From Hypsibius dujardini (lineage: Eukaryota > Tardigrada > Eutardigrada > Parachela > Hypsibiidae): a DNA stretch of 29,981 nt. Position numbers and translations under genes: made by a program. Below are positions 1 through 10,313 of this stretch, piece by piece. The notes under the pieces were generated by a model. The model saw only the letters and a program-made list of their open reading frames with translations, had not been told where the DNA came from and did no database searches. Each line of letters starts with the position of its first letter. Position 1 is the first letter of the stretch. The stretch is from contig LRSR01007199.1 of the NCBI GenBank assembly GCA_001579985.1, positions 1 through 29,981 of the forward strand, in the 5' to 3' direction.

Positions 1-78
1 AGTAACCAACGCGAGGGACTCGTAGGTATTTGAAGGAGGCGTGTTTATGTTTGTGCCTAAACCTGCATCTCTTCGCCC

Positions 79-168
79 GTGTCTGTGTCTGTGTCTGTGT
101 CTGTGTCTGTGTCTGTGTCTGTGTCTGTGTCTGTGTCTGTGTCTGGTCTGTGTCTGTGTCTGTGTCTA
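79..168. repeat. (GTGTCT)n microsatellite
   Basis: About 15 tandem copies of the hexamer GTGTCT, with small interruptions near the right end. It lies just upstream of the first recognisable BTB-gene exon, so it is probably intronic or 5' untranslated. It is open in several frames on both strands, but only because the repeat lacks stop codons. Confidence 0.95.
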
Positions 169-274
169 TATTTGCGGATGTGTCTGTGGAAGTGCATGTC
201 CCTCATGCCTACCAGTGTCGCCTGGGTCCAGGGGAGTTTCGATATTAACATCATTGATACCGAAATTTACAGGC

Positions 275-2062
275 ATGGCCGTCAGATATAACGACGGGCC
301 GGAACACCAAGTCTCTGCTGGATTTCAAATCAGTCTGCTGGACCCGTCAAAGATGAGCTACAGAGGGCTGCAAGAAACCGTCAAAGATCATTGTACGAAA
401 CTACAGGAGAACAGCAAGAAAAGCAATATGTTTAAGCGTGGAAAAAAAGGCTGGGTATTGCGAAAGTTTGCCACAAGGGAACAGATGCGGAAATGCAAAC
501 GTTCGTGTCTGATTTTTGTCCTGTCGTTTTGCGTTTACGGACGAGAACAAGTACAGTTCCGACACCGCTTCAGCAGGGACTCACTGGGTGCAGAGATTGC
601 CATATCCGCGCATATGAGGCGACTATGGAATAATGGAAATCCAGCGGGCAGGATAAGGATGGAAGCGAAGAACGGGAAAATTTTCAGAGTTCACTCGTAT
701 GCCTCTAACACTGATGCAGACAAAGACACATGCAGATATATACACGTAGATACAGACACAAACACAGGCCCAGACTCAGATAGAGACACAAACAGAGACA
801 CAGACAAAGAAAACAATACCCAAACAGACACAGCCGCAGACACAGCCAAAGAAAACAATACCCAAACAGACACAGCCGCAGACACAGCCATAGATACAGG
901 CACCGGCACAGACAGAGACAGAGACAGAGACAGAGAGACACACAGACACAGACACAGACACAGACACAGACACAGACACAGACACAGACACAGACACAGA
1001 CACAGACACAGACACAGGCACAGACGCAGGCACAGGCACAGACACAGACACAAGCAATTTTCTGAGACACCGAAAAAACCTGTAATTTTTCTTTACAGGA
1101 CAGTCCTGCAACTAAACGGAGGTTTCCTTGGTCAACTCGCGGCCAATATCATACCCGGCAACCTAAAACCCACCCTGAAATTTCCCGACCTCACCGAAGC
1201 GGTCCTCAAGAAACTCCTCGAGTACTGCTACACCCTCCAAGTGTCAGGCATCCACAAGACCCCTTTCGAGCTGCTCCTTGCCGCTCACCGCTACGCCCTG
1301 ACCGGCCTGCAAGACCTCGCAGAAAAGGACGTCGCGCGGTGCATCGACCTCGACAACGTGCTCGACCTCTACGTGTGGAACGAGTTCATTCAGAGTACCT
1401 TCCTCGCCAGCTTCATAGCGCTCTTTTTCACCGTCAATTTTGTCCAAATCCGCCAGCTCCCCGAGTTCCAGGAAAAACTGACAGCGCAACAACAAGCCAC
1501 TCTCGAAGCGCGTTACAAATCGGTCGTTCAGACATCCGGCGAGCTCAGCGAAGGCGGGGAAGGCTTCATTAGCGAGGACAACGACGAAGACGGCGATTCA
1601 GGCACGGAAAACGATACAGACACCGTCTTCCATGTCAGTCCGTACGACCCAGACAACGACAACGTCAACGGCGGGGACGATGACGCTCCGTCTGCCGCCG
1701 GTGGTGGTGGAGAAGGTTTAGGCATGTTCTTGTCCGGAAATGGGAACAACGAGGACAATGAAGACAACAGTTTCGGGCAGGAAGAGGACGGAAGTGGTGG
1801 AAACGCGGCTGAAGGCGGAGACCACGGCGGGGAGTTCGGCGACGAGCCGGACGAGCAACAGTTCCAGCTGGACGCGCTGATGATGATGAACGCCGCAGCG
1901 GCGGCGGCGCAAGGCGCGATGGATGTTAATGTGATAGTCAACAACCAGGCCGAAGTGGTGGCGGCAGCCGGCGTTGACCAGGCAGCGGTGATTGCTCAAA
2001 TTTTCGGTGATCTCGGCGGATTAGACCCCGACGCACTCGATTTCCTCATGATGCTCATGTGA
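275..2062 (+). CDS. BTB/POZ-domain protein, acidic C-terminal tail (5' end uncertain)
   Basis: Proposed exons are 275-454, 557-696 and 1099-2062, joined in phase (428 codons with stop). The second exon gives a BTB entry strand, with KIFRVHS at residues 101-107. The third continues with TVLQLNGGF, a BTB core (FPDLTEAVLKKLLEYCYT) and a BACK-like helix (LLAAHRYALTGLQDLAEKDV). BTB domains mediate dimerisation and often serve as CUL3 adaptors; which role applies here is unknown. The C-terminal 180 residues are rich in Asp, Glu, Gly and Ala and look disordered. The first exon (60 aa, ATG at 275 in a good context) is the weakest part: a TTTACAG precedes it, so it may be an internal exon with earlier exons outside the window. 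One long open frame spans the whole region, but only because the intron at 697-1098 holds an ACAGAC repeat without stops. The stop is TGA at 2060-2062. Confidence 0.65.
   Translation: MAVRYNDGPEHQVSAGFQISLLDPSKMSYRGLQETVKDHCTKLQENSKKSNMFKRGKKGWVLRKFATREQMRKCKRSCLIFVLSFCVYGREQVQFRHRFSRDSLGAEIAISAHMRRLWNNGNPAGRIRMEAKNGKIFRVHSYASNTDADKDTCRYIHVDTDTNTGPDSDRDTNRDTDKENNTQTDTAADTAKENNTQTDTAADTAIDTGTGTDRDRDRDRETHRHRHRHRHRHRHRHRHRHRHRHRHRHRRRHRHRHRHKQFSETPKKPVIFLYRTVLQLNGGFLGQLAANIIPGNLKPTLKFPDLTEAVLKKLLEYCYTLQVSGIHKTPFELLLAAHRYALTGLQDLAEKDVARCIDLDNVLDLYVWNEFIQSTFLASFIALFFTVNFVQIRQLPEFQEKLTAQQQATLEARYKSVVQTSGELSEGGEGFISEDNDEDGDSGTENDTDTVFHVSPYDPDNDNVNGGDDDAPSAAGGGGEGLGMFLSGNGNNEDNEDNSFGQEEDGSGGNAAEGGDHGGEFGDEPDEQQFQLDALMMMNAAAAAAQGAMDVNVIVNNQAEVVAAAGVDQAAVIAQIFGDLGGLDPDALDFLMMLM
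903..1051. repeat. (ACAGAC)n microsatellite in BTB-gene intron
   Basis: Hexamer ACAGAC array inside the proposed intron 697-1098, preceded at 815-900 by two near-identical 36-bp copies rich in AAACAGACACAGCCGC. Intron boundaries are a GTATGC donor at 697 and a TTTACAG acceptor ending at 1098. Confidence 0.9.
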
Positions 2063-2196
2063 GCAAAAGATGAACGAACAAAAACGAACGAAATGAACAT
2101 GAATTATTACTAGTGATATTCCCTGTGCACAGGAAGAAATACCTGAAGACTGTACGTTACTATTTGTAACGGAAGATTTGCGGGATAATGAGAAGC

Positions 2197-2202
2197 AATA
2201 AA
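2197..2202 (+). promoter_or_regulatory. Polyadenylation signal AATAAA for BTB gene
   Basis: Canonical AATAAA about 135 nt after the BTB-gene stop codon, a normal distance for a short 3' UTR. No transcript evidence is available. Confidence 0.5.
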
Positions 2203-2453
2203 AGACAAATTAGATGCCGGTACAGGGTGAAGCGAAACGGGAAAATTTCAGCGTTCTTTTTTGAAATTTTTGTGGCGGAAGGCGCTATCAGAACCGCATT
2301 CGACTTTGGGAGACCTTAGCGTAAACTTTTAGCGTCAGCGGCAAGTACCGTAGACTTTATCATCTTTTGTTTCGAGCGGGTTGTAGCCCTATGCCTTGAG
2401 GTGGGTCTTTGAGATTTTTGAAGTGCCTAAAAAGAACGAAAATGGCATGAGAT

Positions 2454-2500
2454 CAGTCTGTCTGTCTGCCCACCTACCTCCCTGTCTGCCTGTCTACTGC

Positions 2501-2536
<36 letters not shown>

Positions 2537-2709
2537 CCTGTCTGTCTGTCTGTCTGTCTGTCTGCCTGTCTGCTTGTCTGTCTGCCTGTCTGTCTGTCTG
2601 TCTGTCTGTCTGTCTGCCTAACTGTGTGTCTGTTTGTCTGTCTGTCTATTGGTTTGTCTGTCTGTCTGCCTGCCTACCTGCCTGCCTGCCTGCCTGTCTG
2701 TCTGTCTGT
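2454..2709. repeat. (TGTC)n microsatellite with TGCC variants
   Basis: About 60 imperfect tetranucleotide units of TGTC/TGCC. The flanks 2203-2453 and 2710-3150 hold no gene I can recognise. Confidence 0.95.
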
Positions 2710-3153
2710 CAGCCTGTTCGATAGTCGTGTCACTATGCCGCTGCTTCTACTAGCAAGGACAATTGATGCGACGTTTACCAGTGAGATCCAGCTGTTTTGA
2801 GAATCGAACGAAGACCGGAACGGCGTAGCTCGGAGGCCCACCTGTTTCCATTTTCTCGTACCCGCGGCATATTTGGAAGTTCATTTCATCATCGAATGAT
2901 CATTCAGCTGGCGGTGTCGCAATTTGAACCGCTACTAGTAGAGTGTTAACGCAGTATTTTTATTAGATTTGGTTGGCTCAAGTATTCGCATAACACAATT
3001 CTAATAGGTAAAAATTACTGCGCAGAACGTTATCGAAATGCGCGTTATGTGTAAGTATTTTGAAGCTTCAACTTCATGTGTCAGGAGCTCACATTTCATC
3101 GACCTACTTGTTCTTGCCTGCCATATCTATATTCAGTACTGAAATGACACAAT

Positions 3154-3186
3154 CAGTCTGCTTGCCTGTCTGTCTGTCTGTCTGTT

Positions 3187-3219
<33 letters not shown>

Positions 3220-3244
3220 CTCTGTCTCTCTGTCTCTCTGTCTC

Positions 3245-3282
<38 letters not shown>

Positions 3283-3283
3283 C
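3154..3283. repeat. (GTCT)n microsatellite
   Basis: Tetranucleotide array with a central block of TCTC variants. It ends 20 bp before the exon-like segment at 3303. Confidence 0.95.
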
Positions 3284-3302
3284 AGTGTTGTCTGTGCTTC
3301 CA

Positions 3303-3443
3303 GACATGGTTGATGAAGGTGTTCTTAGGTTTATATCCGGACAGGGACCATCCAGTTCGAACTCAAATGCCACCATCGAGCACATCACAAATCTTCACGT
3401 CTCGGGATTCTTTTTCTCAGTACATGTACAGAAGGATAAATGA
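3303..3443 (+). CDS. Possible orphan terminal exon
   Basis: A TGCTTCCAG acceptor-like site is followed by an open frame of about 46 codons beginning DMVDEGVLRFISGQG and ending in VQKDK with a TGA. Unlike the surrounding DNA, its composition looks like ordinary protein. No partner exon and no family were recognised. It could be an alternative 3' exon of the BTB gene, a relic, or chance. The 330 bp after it (3444-3775) show nothing. Confidence 0.2.
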   Translation, partial: DMVDEGVLRFISGQGPSSSNSNATIEHITNLHVSGFFFSVHVQKDK

Positions 3444-3776
3444 TCATTTGGTATGCAGACAATCAGGGTTCACGAACAACAGGAGAAAAAAAGAATTACA
3501 CTTCAAATTATATATCTTTCTGGTCAAGATCGAAACTACACGTAAATTGTATACTATAATCGAACGTGCGAGCATTTGAAAAAAAAAACCGGTAAAATTC
3601 CAAGAAAACTAAAGAGAGTAAACGAAATCAAAGAATCCAGATGAGAAAACGTGAAAAAAGCTGTCTGTAGTGAAGCTCAAGGACTAGTGGAGAAACTGAA
3701 TACAGTCTGTGGGAAACTGTGCGGACCCAAGGCGCTTTGACAAAACAAAAAACTGTTACAGTTATCGCTGGCACAT

Positions 3777-4043
3777 CGGGAGAGCTGTTTTGGGGGAGCT
3801 GCTTCGGGAGAGCTGTTTTGGGGGAGCTGCTTCGGGAGAGCCGCTTCGGGAGAGCCGCTTCGGGAGAGCCGCTTCGGGAGAGCCGCTTCGGGAGAGCTGC
3901 TTTGGGAGAGCTGCTTCGGGAGAGCCGCTTCGGGAGAGCTGCTTCGGGAAAGCTGCTTCGGGAGAGCCGCTTCGGGAGAGCTGCTTCGGGAGAGCTGCTT
4001 CGGGAGAGCTGCTTCGGGAGAGCTGCTTCGGGAGAGCTGCTCT
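3777..4043. repeat. 14-bp minisatellite in NUDT9 3' UTR region
   Basis: About 19 copies of a 14-bp unit, TTCGGGAGAGCYGC on the + strand. The array begins about 10 nt past the NUDT9 stop codon, read on the minus strand, so the transcript should carry it. Because 14 is not a multiple of 3 and the unit lacks stops, all frames are open and give false 130-aa ORFs. Confidence 0.9.
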
Positions 4044-4052
4044 ATTAAAACT

Positions 4053-6598
4053 TTACCAATGTGCGTTGAGGCGTTCAGCAACTCGCCTCAGGATTTCCGA
4101 GTGACTAGCGTAGAGCTTCAAATCCGCAGTGGCGTCTTTCCATCTGAAACAGAAAGAGCACGTTATCCTTATTCATTCAGGTTCCGCCTGTATGAGGAAA
4201 ATTGAAACACATTTTAAATTTGTGTCGCAGCTTACTCTGCGGATTTGGCATCACTTCCGGCAACCAGTTTGAGTTTGGCCAAGTGGGACCCCGAATTGTC
4301 GTGGTAGTTTATTGCCACAGTCTCCATCCAGGCCTGCCAATGCATAACGGAGACAATGAAAAACTGAATTCAATGGTTGCAGACATTCTATGATAACCCT
4401 TGCACAGCCATCAAGAGAAACACTTTCAGTATGAATAATGGGCATTAAAATGATCTGCCGGGCAAAAACGAGACCTACAAAAAGAGAGGGAGAAATACAA
4501 ACAGACAGACAAACAGACAAACGGACGGAAAGACAGACAGACGGACAGGAAGACAGGCAGGTAGACAGACAGGCAGACAGACAGACAGGCAGGCAGACAA
4601 GCAGACAAGCAGACAGACAGACAAAGAAGTAGACAAAGACAGACACGAACGGGCAGACAGACAGGCAGACAGACAGGCAGACAGACAGACAGCTAGACAG
4701 ATAAGACAGACAGCCAGGAAAAAGACAGACTAGGGGTGGGAAAATTAAAAAAAATCTAAACTAAACTTATAGTAACTAATTTTCCTTGGAAGACAGATGG
4801 GCACGGAGAGGCAGTTACGCGGCTAACGGATAAATAAACAACCAAAAACCTACGTTATCGGTATTGCGAGGATCATCAACATACCCGCGATAAATCTGAA
4901 AAACAACCCGTGATTTACCACCACAACCAGCTTGAATGACAGAGATGCCCGACTAACCTGCACTCCATCGCGGAAATGGTCTTCCATCAGTCTCCTGTTG
5001 TGCTCTATCACTTTGTCAGTGGCACCTTTCCCCTCCAAGGCTTCTTCAAAGAATTCCCGCTCAACCGTCTCTTCGGGCGACTCCCCAGGATCAACCATCC
5101 CCTAATTAGTAGGAAAACCCCCACATATAATGAAAACCGAGTCGTGTCGTGAAATTCAAGCCCAAGCGGCGCGCACATACCCCAGGGAAAGCCCATTCGT
5201 TGCCGGACTGACGTTCAATCGCGACGAACTGCAAGATGGGTTTATCTTCATCGCGACTGTACATCACGTTTCCGTTTTTGTCAGTTTTCCATCTGTGAAC
5301 GCGAGAACAATCAACAGATCCGCTCACGGCATCGTTACTACTATAGTACCACCAAATTGGTTGAACCAACCCCACAAAAGAGGTCGTAACAATACCTTGT
5401 GACAATCGGATCTCCGGCGTGATTGACAGCCCACCTACCCAATCTTCCTGTCAAGAAAAACGGACCACAAAAGTGAGCTAAAGCAACGCCAAAGTCAACA
5501 ATCAGCCCGACTGATCAATGATCGGAATCCAAATATACAGTATGAGTACATTAGTAGCTGCAACTGCAAGCATTGAACCACAATCAATCAATCCATCTAC
5601 GCAATCAATGCTAAAAGCAACCAATCATCGACCCATCAATCAATCAATCAATCGATCCATCAACGCAATCAATGCTAAAAGCAACCAATCATCGACCCAT
5701 CAATCAATCAATCCATCTACGCAATCAATGCTGAAAACAATCAATCATATTATTCTGCTAGTAACAGGCGCGGCGCTAGTGTTGTTTCAATAAAGGGAAC
5801 ACAACAAATGGCAAAACCAACCCACAGGCCAATCAAGCGATCAATCTACGAGGCACTATGCAATTGTGTTGCAAACGTCTGTTCAAGTAATCAACGTCCC
5901 GACCAACCGTTAAGAGCACCGTACCTCGGCCTCTCAATCCCGTTCGTCCGATCGGATTCTGTGGCACTCCATTCACCACCGTGTACTGGCCAATATGGCT
6001 CCTTCTATCCACATCATCATCCAAGGAATTCCAACGGGGGCGAAACTTTGGATCGCTGCAAGAACAACACGGGCAAAAAATTGAGGCACAACTTGCGAAA
6101 AAAGGGAGGGCGAGAGGGGAGCATCGTGAAACAGTCCACAAACAACACCCGAAATGGATCACCAAAACTGCTGGCCTGGTTCACGCTTTGTCTGTCTCAC
6201 CCTCAGTCGCTTTACTCATTGGGTAAAATTTTGGAAATGGTTTTTTTACGTGCGCCTTACTTTACGTCAGGATCAGCGTACGGCTTGTCTTTCAGCGATT
6301 CCGCAGTGTAGACGGGCGGATCGTACTCCTGCCATGGGGCATCCCAGCAGATTTTGTCGTCAGGCACAGTGAGCCGTTGGACGGAAGATCCGGGATATGT
6401 GCCTTGAAGGCAGCGGGAATGCAGTTTCTTCTCCATCGCCTCTACCGCTGCTACGGTACCTGCTGTCGTGAAAAACGGGACTGCCAAGGATTGACGGAGA
6501 GGAGGACGTGCAAAGAGTTGTGCTCCACGGTCATAAAGTGCAGGCAGCAATGTTACAGAGGCAAGGTGCAGGCTGCGAAGAGAAGAAATGGGCAGCAT
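4053..6598 (-). CDS. NUDT9: ADP-ribose pyrophosphatase, mitochondrial (NUDT9 homologue)
   Basis: Hydrolyses ADP-ribose to AMP and ribose 5-phosphate. Minus-strand exons in order: 6261-6598, 5925-6055, 5396-5447, 5181-5292, 4958-5101, 4854-4895, 4236-4333, 4053-4143. All junctions are GT..AG and in phase, giving 335 aa (human about 350). Family landmarks are YPGSSVQRLTVPDDKICW in exon 1, NPIGRTGLRGRG in exon 2 and GRWAVNHAGDPIVTRW across exons 3-4. The Nudix box is at residues 212-233 with an intact REFFEEAL core, so the enzyme should be active, unlike the degenerate NUDT9-H domain of TRPM2. Exon 6 is only 42 nt (IYRGYVDDPRNTDN). The protein ends in LKLYASHS..AERLNAHW. The first 45 residues are rich in Arg, Leu and Ser with few acids and resemble a mitochondrial presequence. 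A second in-frame Met lies shortly before YPGSS and could give a cytosolic form. Confidence 0.95.
4498..4732. repeat. NUDT9: (CAGA)n microsatellite in NUDT9 intron 6
   Basis: Imperfect CAGA/CAGG tetranucleotide array lying wholly between exons 4854-4895 and 4236-4333. In the transcript it reads as a pyrimidine-rich TCTG tract. Confidence 0.95.
5575..5745. repeat. AATC-rich tandem repeat in NUDT9 intron 2
   Basis: Three copies of a 56-64 bp unit containing GCAATCAATGCTAAAAGCAA, separated by AATC tetranucleotides. It sits in the intron between exons 5925-6055 and 5396-5447. The same AATC/GATT word recurs through the window, for example near 7690, 11400, 19490 and 26930. Confidence 0.85.
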
Positions 6599-6756
6599 TT
6601 TTCAGCCATTTTGTCCTCTCCGGTGTGTGAATGGTCGAAATGACAACGCAAATGCGAAGAAAGTGAACAACAATTGTACTTCGATACAATCAAATCGACA
6701 AGAACGGTACTGTAATCTCCCATGGAGGGAATTGGATAAACCGAGTCATAATCCTC

Positions 6757-6840
6757 AACTCGGTCTGTGCATGACGCCATGCAGTGAACGAGTTAAATAA
6801 CTTGATTCGGTTAGCGCAAGGTTTATGCCATGCAAGTGTA
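6757..6840. mobile_element. Degenerate copy of the CACGTGTGTA inverted-repeat family
   Basis: The right arm (TTCGGTTAGCGCAAGGTTTA, ending GTGTA) and the inner part (CAACTCGG..CTGTG) match the 126-127 bp elements at 10808 and 13701. The left arm is badly decayed. It lies about 160 bp upstream of the NUDT9 start, so it may sit in that gene's promoter or 5' UTR. Confidence 0.5.
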
Positions 6841-7503
6841 ATCGTGAATTCCCACAGCTTCATGCCTGTAAATCAATCGATCAAGTCAACTGGCGCTGCA
6901 GCGATTGGCTTAAACTGCCCAATCACGCAATCGAGCAAGGTCAATCAATACATGATAATTTTTTAATGGTATATATTGGCTTTTATTGACGTTGTAAATG
7001 TGATACAGTCAAAAAGCATTTGTCGTTGTGCAGCATTACAAAATAGATCAAATCAGTCGATGAGTAAACTTCCGGAGGCTTCGCACATCACCCCGGTGGC
7101 CGCCGACTCGAAGGATTAGTTAACTCCCAAGGCGGTTCCACAACAGGTTCTTCCCTTCCCTTCCCCCAGGCTTCAATGGGATTATTTCACCCCGAGTCTT
7201 CTAGATCAAAGTGACAGCAGGTTTGACGGACTCGGCGTAGCCCACGAGTCGTTCTCGCGCTCGCGAAAAATAGTGTACGAGCAACCAACAGAGATCTGAG
7301 ACAGAGTTCGATGACAGACATGAAAATCACGCGCGAATCAGGGCATCCTTCATTGACCGAGGATTGTTCCAAGAGCTCCAATCAATCTCAACTTTTCTAA
7401 GCATTACGTGGTATGACACATACATATATGAAGCCGTTCCGTTCAGGTTTCGAGACTGGATCAAGCTCCCTCCGATCTCTTGAAAAACGTACCTCAGCGT
7501 ACC
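6841..7503. other. No recognised gene
   Basis: No exon with family similarity was seen on either strand. A short CT-rich stretch lies near 7150. Confidence 0.6.
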
Positions 7504-7850
7504 CGGGTTGGTAAAAATTTACGGGTAGGACAAGAAAGTGTCCCTGGAGATCGCGAGCATTCGGTACCGTATTCCCCCGATCTCAAGGGACAGTTAAGCC
7601 CCACCCCCTCCAGTCATCGGTTGCTTGTTCAACCGGATTCACTGTGTCGTGATTGGTTGAAATTTAAGGGCAACTTGGCAGCGATTGATTGATTGATTAA
7701 GCGAGATTTCTTGACGCACACATTGAATCAGTTGAGTGATTGACTGTAAGTAAACAATAGCAAACGGTGATGAACAGATAAGATCCGGGTTGGTTAAAAT
7801 TTACGGGTAGGGCAGAAAAGTGGCCCTTGAGATCGCGAGCAATCGGTAGT
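7504..7850. repeat. Pair of about 62-bp direct repeats
   Basis: 7504-7566 and 7789-7850 share GGGTTGGT, then AAATTTACGGGTAGG, then GAGATCGCGAGCA and TCGGTA at about 85 percent identity by eye. A shorter inverted fragment (GATCTCAAGGGACAGTT, 7579-7595) follows the first copy. This looks like fragments of a dispersed repeat. A GATT run is at 7683-7700. Confidence 0.65.
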
Positions 7851-8132
7851 AAATCCCGTCAGTTATTGGTGGACTGCCTGTATTGTCCGATGGAAGATGC
7901 AGACATCACATTCATTACAACTTCTTACTTTCTATATACAAAAAATGTGATAAAAGAGTCAGGACCAGTAAAAAGATCTATCGGTTCCGTGGTGGCTTGT
8001 GTTTCGCATTTCAAACTGCTAAAAAAAGGGCGTCCTCAATATCCCAAAGTCTGTTTCCCAAATACCATTCCAATTTTCGTTTCCTCATCATATCCGGCAG
8101 CAGTGCAAAAATACAGGCACCGTCAAATCGTA

Positions 8133-9517
8133 TCAATCCATGAGCGGAATCTCCGGCTCATGGACATCAGCCAGCAGTTCTTCAAAGCCGATGTTGGTGA
8201 CGTCACGGAATCCGCCCAGGCCGCGGCGCTTTCGGGTGATGTGAACTTCGGAGCAGGCCCGGTTGATGGCGTCCAGATCTGCGTTCAGTTTCGCCTGAGG
8301 ATACATCCACTCTGCTGTCTCTGTGAAGGTGTCCGGCTCATGGCCAACCTCACCCAGCTGGGAAAACTCTTCAGGATGGGCGTTCAAGGTGTTCTCAACA
8401 ATGGCGGCGATTTCCTGCTGTCGGGTGGTTTTCGCGTCCTTGCTGCCTTTGGTCGACGACACTGATGAGGAAGAGGACGATTCCGATCGACTATCTGCAA
8501 GAGATAACAAATATGTTTCAGCAATCAGGGCATCCAGTGCACGGTCTCCAGGAATTTTATTCTGGAAAGGCGGAACAACAAGGAAAAGTGGAACAATAAT
8601 GAGGATTTACTAGTATCAAAACCGAACACGGTATTCATCCAAAATATCAATAAGATTATATATACGTCTAACTATTCCCAGCAAAATTTAATTTGTAATC
8701 AACTGCAATTCCCTTCAATACTTTAGCAAAGAGAAGACAGACAGACAGGCAGGCAGACAGGCAGACAGACAGGCAGGCAGACAGACAGGCAGGCAGGCAG
8801 ACAGGCAGGCAGACATAAAGACAGACAAACAGACAGACATAAAGGCGTAAAAACGAAGAGAAAGGATTTTCGCGTGAACGAGGCCTTCGTAAGCTTCCGT
8901 CAGAATTAATAACCTGCCGGATATCCCTTGAAGAAAAGTTAAACCGCTTCCAAACAAAATTTGCGCTCAACTAGAAAGTCACTTCGAAGCTTGGAAACAC
9001 ATTAACTTTTGCAGAGAAAAATAAAGCAAACAAATTCGTGAGCAATGAGTGAACCTCACCTGTGTGGAGCGCTAGAGAAAAAACAGTGTTCAATCAACAA
9101 ATCGATCGTTTATACCAAGTTTCGACAACCATGAAGTCACCAATCAACCAACCAAGCAAAGGGCATAATTCCGTTAAGCCAGCAGCTTCTACACCGGCCA
9201 CAAAATTCGAACAATACTCCCAAATAGTTCTTAATCAAGTTTGCAAGTGATATATTTTCGAATTTAACCAGAAGAAGTAGGTCGCTTAGCCAGAGATGTA
9301 TTGTTCTTGTTGGATTTCGGAGCCATTTTCTGGCTGCTGTCATGCAGGCGTCCTCGTTCCTTCATTAGGGGCTTCTTGAAATTGTTGCCCATCATCGAAT
9401 TGCTGCCCGGCTCCGCTAGAAATTCAACAGAGAGGGAAACTTTACATTTGAAGCGGGCGAAATGCGAAAAGAATTACCAGTGTCCACAAAAATCGGGAAG
9501 GCAGAAGTCGTCGCCAT
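8133..9517 (-). CDS. Uncharacterised 182-aa protein, three exons
   Basis: Minus-strand exons 9478-9517, 9269-9415 and 8133-8494 join in phase through good splice sites: G|GTAATT to CTAG|CG, and G|GTTAAA to GCAG|AT. The protein begins MATTSAFPIFVDTAEPG, then has a basic stretch, a serine run (residues 64-76), a charged helical middle and an acidic tail ending PEIPLMD. There is no signal peptide or membrane segment. I do not recognise the family. RxxL motifs at 34-37 and 152-155 (the latter followed by GGFRDVTN) resemble destruction boxes, and the N-terminus is loosely like vertebrate securin (MAT..IYVD..EPG) but lacks the KEN box. Securin evolves quickly, so this is only a speculation to test. 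The ATG start was chosen because it opens the phase-compatible first exon. Confidence 0.6.
8735..8845. repeat. (CAGA/CAGG)n microsatellite
   Basis: Imperfect tetranucleotide array in the 774-bp intron between exons 9269-9415 and 8133-8494 of the uncharacterised minus-strand gene. Confidence 0.95.
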
Positions 9518-9637
9518 CCTTGCAACAAAAGTCTCCTTCCACCTGTAAGTCTTAATTCCGTCCGTTGAAATGGAGGAGTCTGAGAAATTACAAACCGGGC
9601 TTAAACTTGACTCCACAAGGATGCGTGATGCATGATG

Positions 9638-9716
9638 CGAACTCGATTTTCGATTCATCAAAGCGATTCTCGATTTTCGATTCATCAAAGCGATTTTCGA
9701 TTCATCAAATCGAGAA
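9638..9716. repeat. Short tandem repeat, TTTTCGATTCATCAAAGCGA unit
   Basis: About three imperfect copies of an approximately 20-30 bp unit, just upstream of the uncharacterised minus-strand gene. Confidence 0.75.
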
Positions 9717-10018
9717 AAAAATTCAAAGCATTACGAGACAAAAAGCGCGAAGCAGTCCGGTTATGCTCATTCAACAACGCGATCCGTTTTAAACCGTTTT
9801 CCTCGATAACTCGCGCCACGAAATTTTCAATTAACACTAAAATTTTCAAGCGAAAGGGGATAAATGCTAGTAATTAAATATTCTGTGGAGCTCACACAAA
9901 CCAAGACAAATAGATATCCTTACCAGCTGATGGACGGAAGGATGGGGAAGAAGGGTAAAATGAGAAAGAAATTTAAAGCGGAAAGTTCTTGCTTGTTTTT
10001 GCCGTTGAAAATCAGTGC

Positions 10019-10313
10019 GAGGTAAAACTCCCAATGCTGCGCAAGTTTTGACTTTGCATAAATGCCGCGCACGACAGGGCAAACAGGCAAAATCGTGACG
10101 TATGTCAATCAAAATAGCCACAAGGTTTCTTTTTTGTTTTTCATTTTTAAAAATATGAATTTTCAATTTTTTTTACAAAATTATTGTAGAATATGTGTAT
10201 TCAAGTTATGGTCGATTATTAAACCCAAATTATCGACAGACAATGATGGTATAATATGCGAACGCCGCATATATGTATTTCTAAACTTGCGCAGCATTGG
10301 GAGTTTTACCTCG
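10019..10313. mobile_element. 295-bp inverted-repeat element
   Basis: 31-bp perfect inverted arms at 10019-10049 and 10283-10313, starting CGAGGTAAAACTCCCAATGC. There is no coding capacity in the interior. It is consistent with a non-autonomous foldback or MITE-type element. Its right end abuts the next inverted repeat. Confidence 0.75.

Noticed and set aside
691-1111. Three minus-strand Cys/Val/Ser-repeat proteins
   Set aside because: They are translations of the (ACAGAC)n array in an intron. No non-repeat protein content.
41-2062. A single 673-aa open frame
   Set aside because: It crosses two microsatellites and two introns with good splice sites. BTB homology becomes continuous only when 455-556 and 697-1098 are removed.
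2396-2800. A Cys-Leu-Ser-Val repeat protein, and similar ORFs at 3060, 4251, 8668, 14441, 17794, 23164 and 29084
   Set aside because: All are TGTC/CAGA repeat translations. The repeat has no stop codon in any frame.
3677-4104. 130-aa repeat proteins on both strands (SSPEAALPKQ type)
   Set aside because: The 14-bp minisatellite is open in all frames, and it overlaps the true last exon of NUDT9 in a different frame.
5106-5405. 99-aa ORF taken as one NUDT9 exon
   Set aside because: Only 5181-5292 is exon. The left and right parts run into introns with clear GT and AG sites, and the joined protein matches the family only after splicing.
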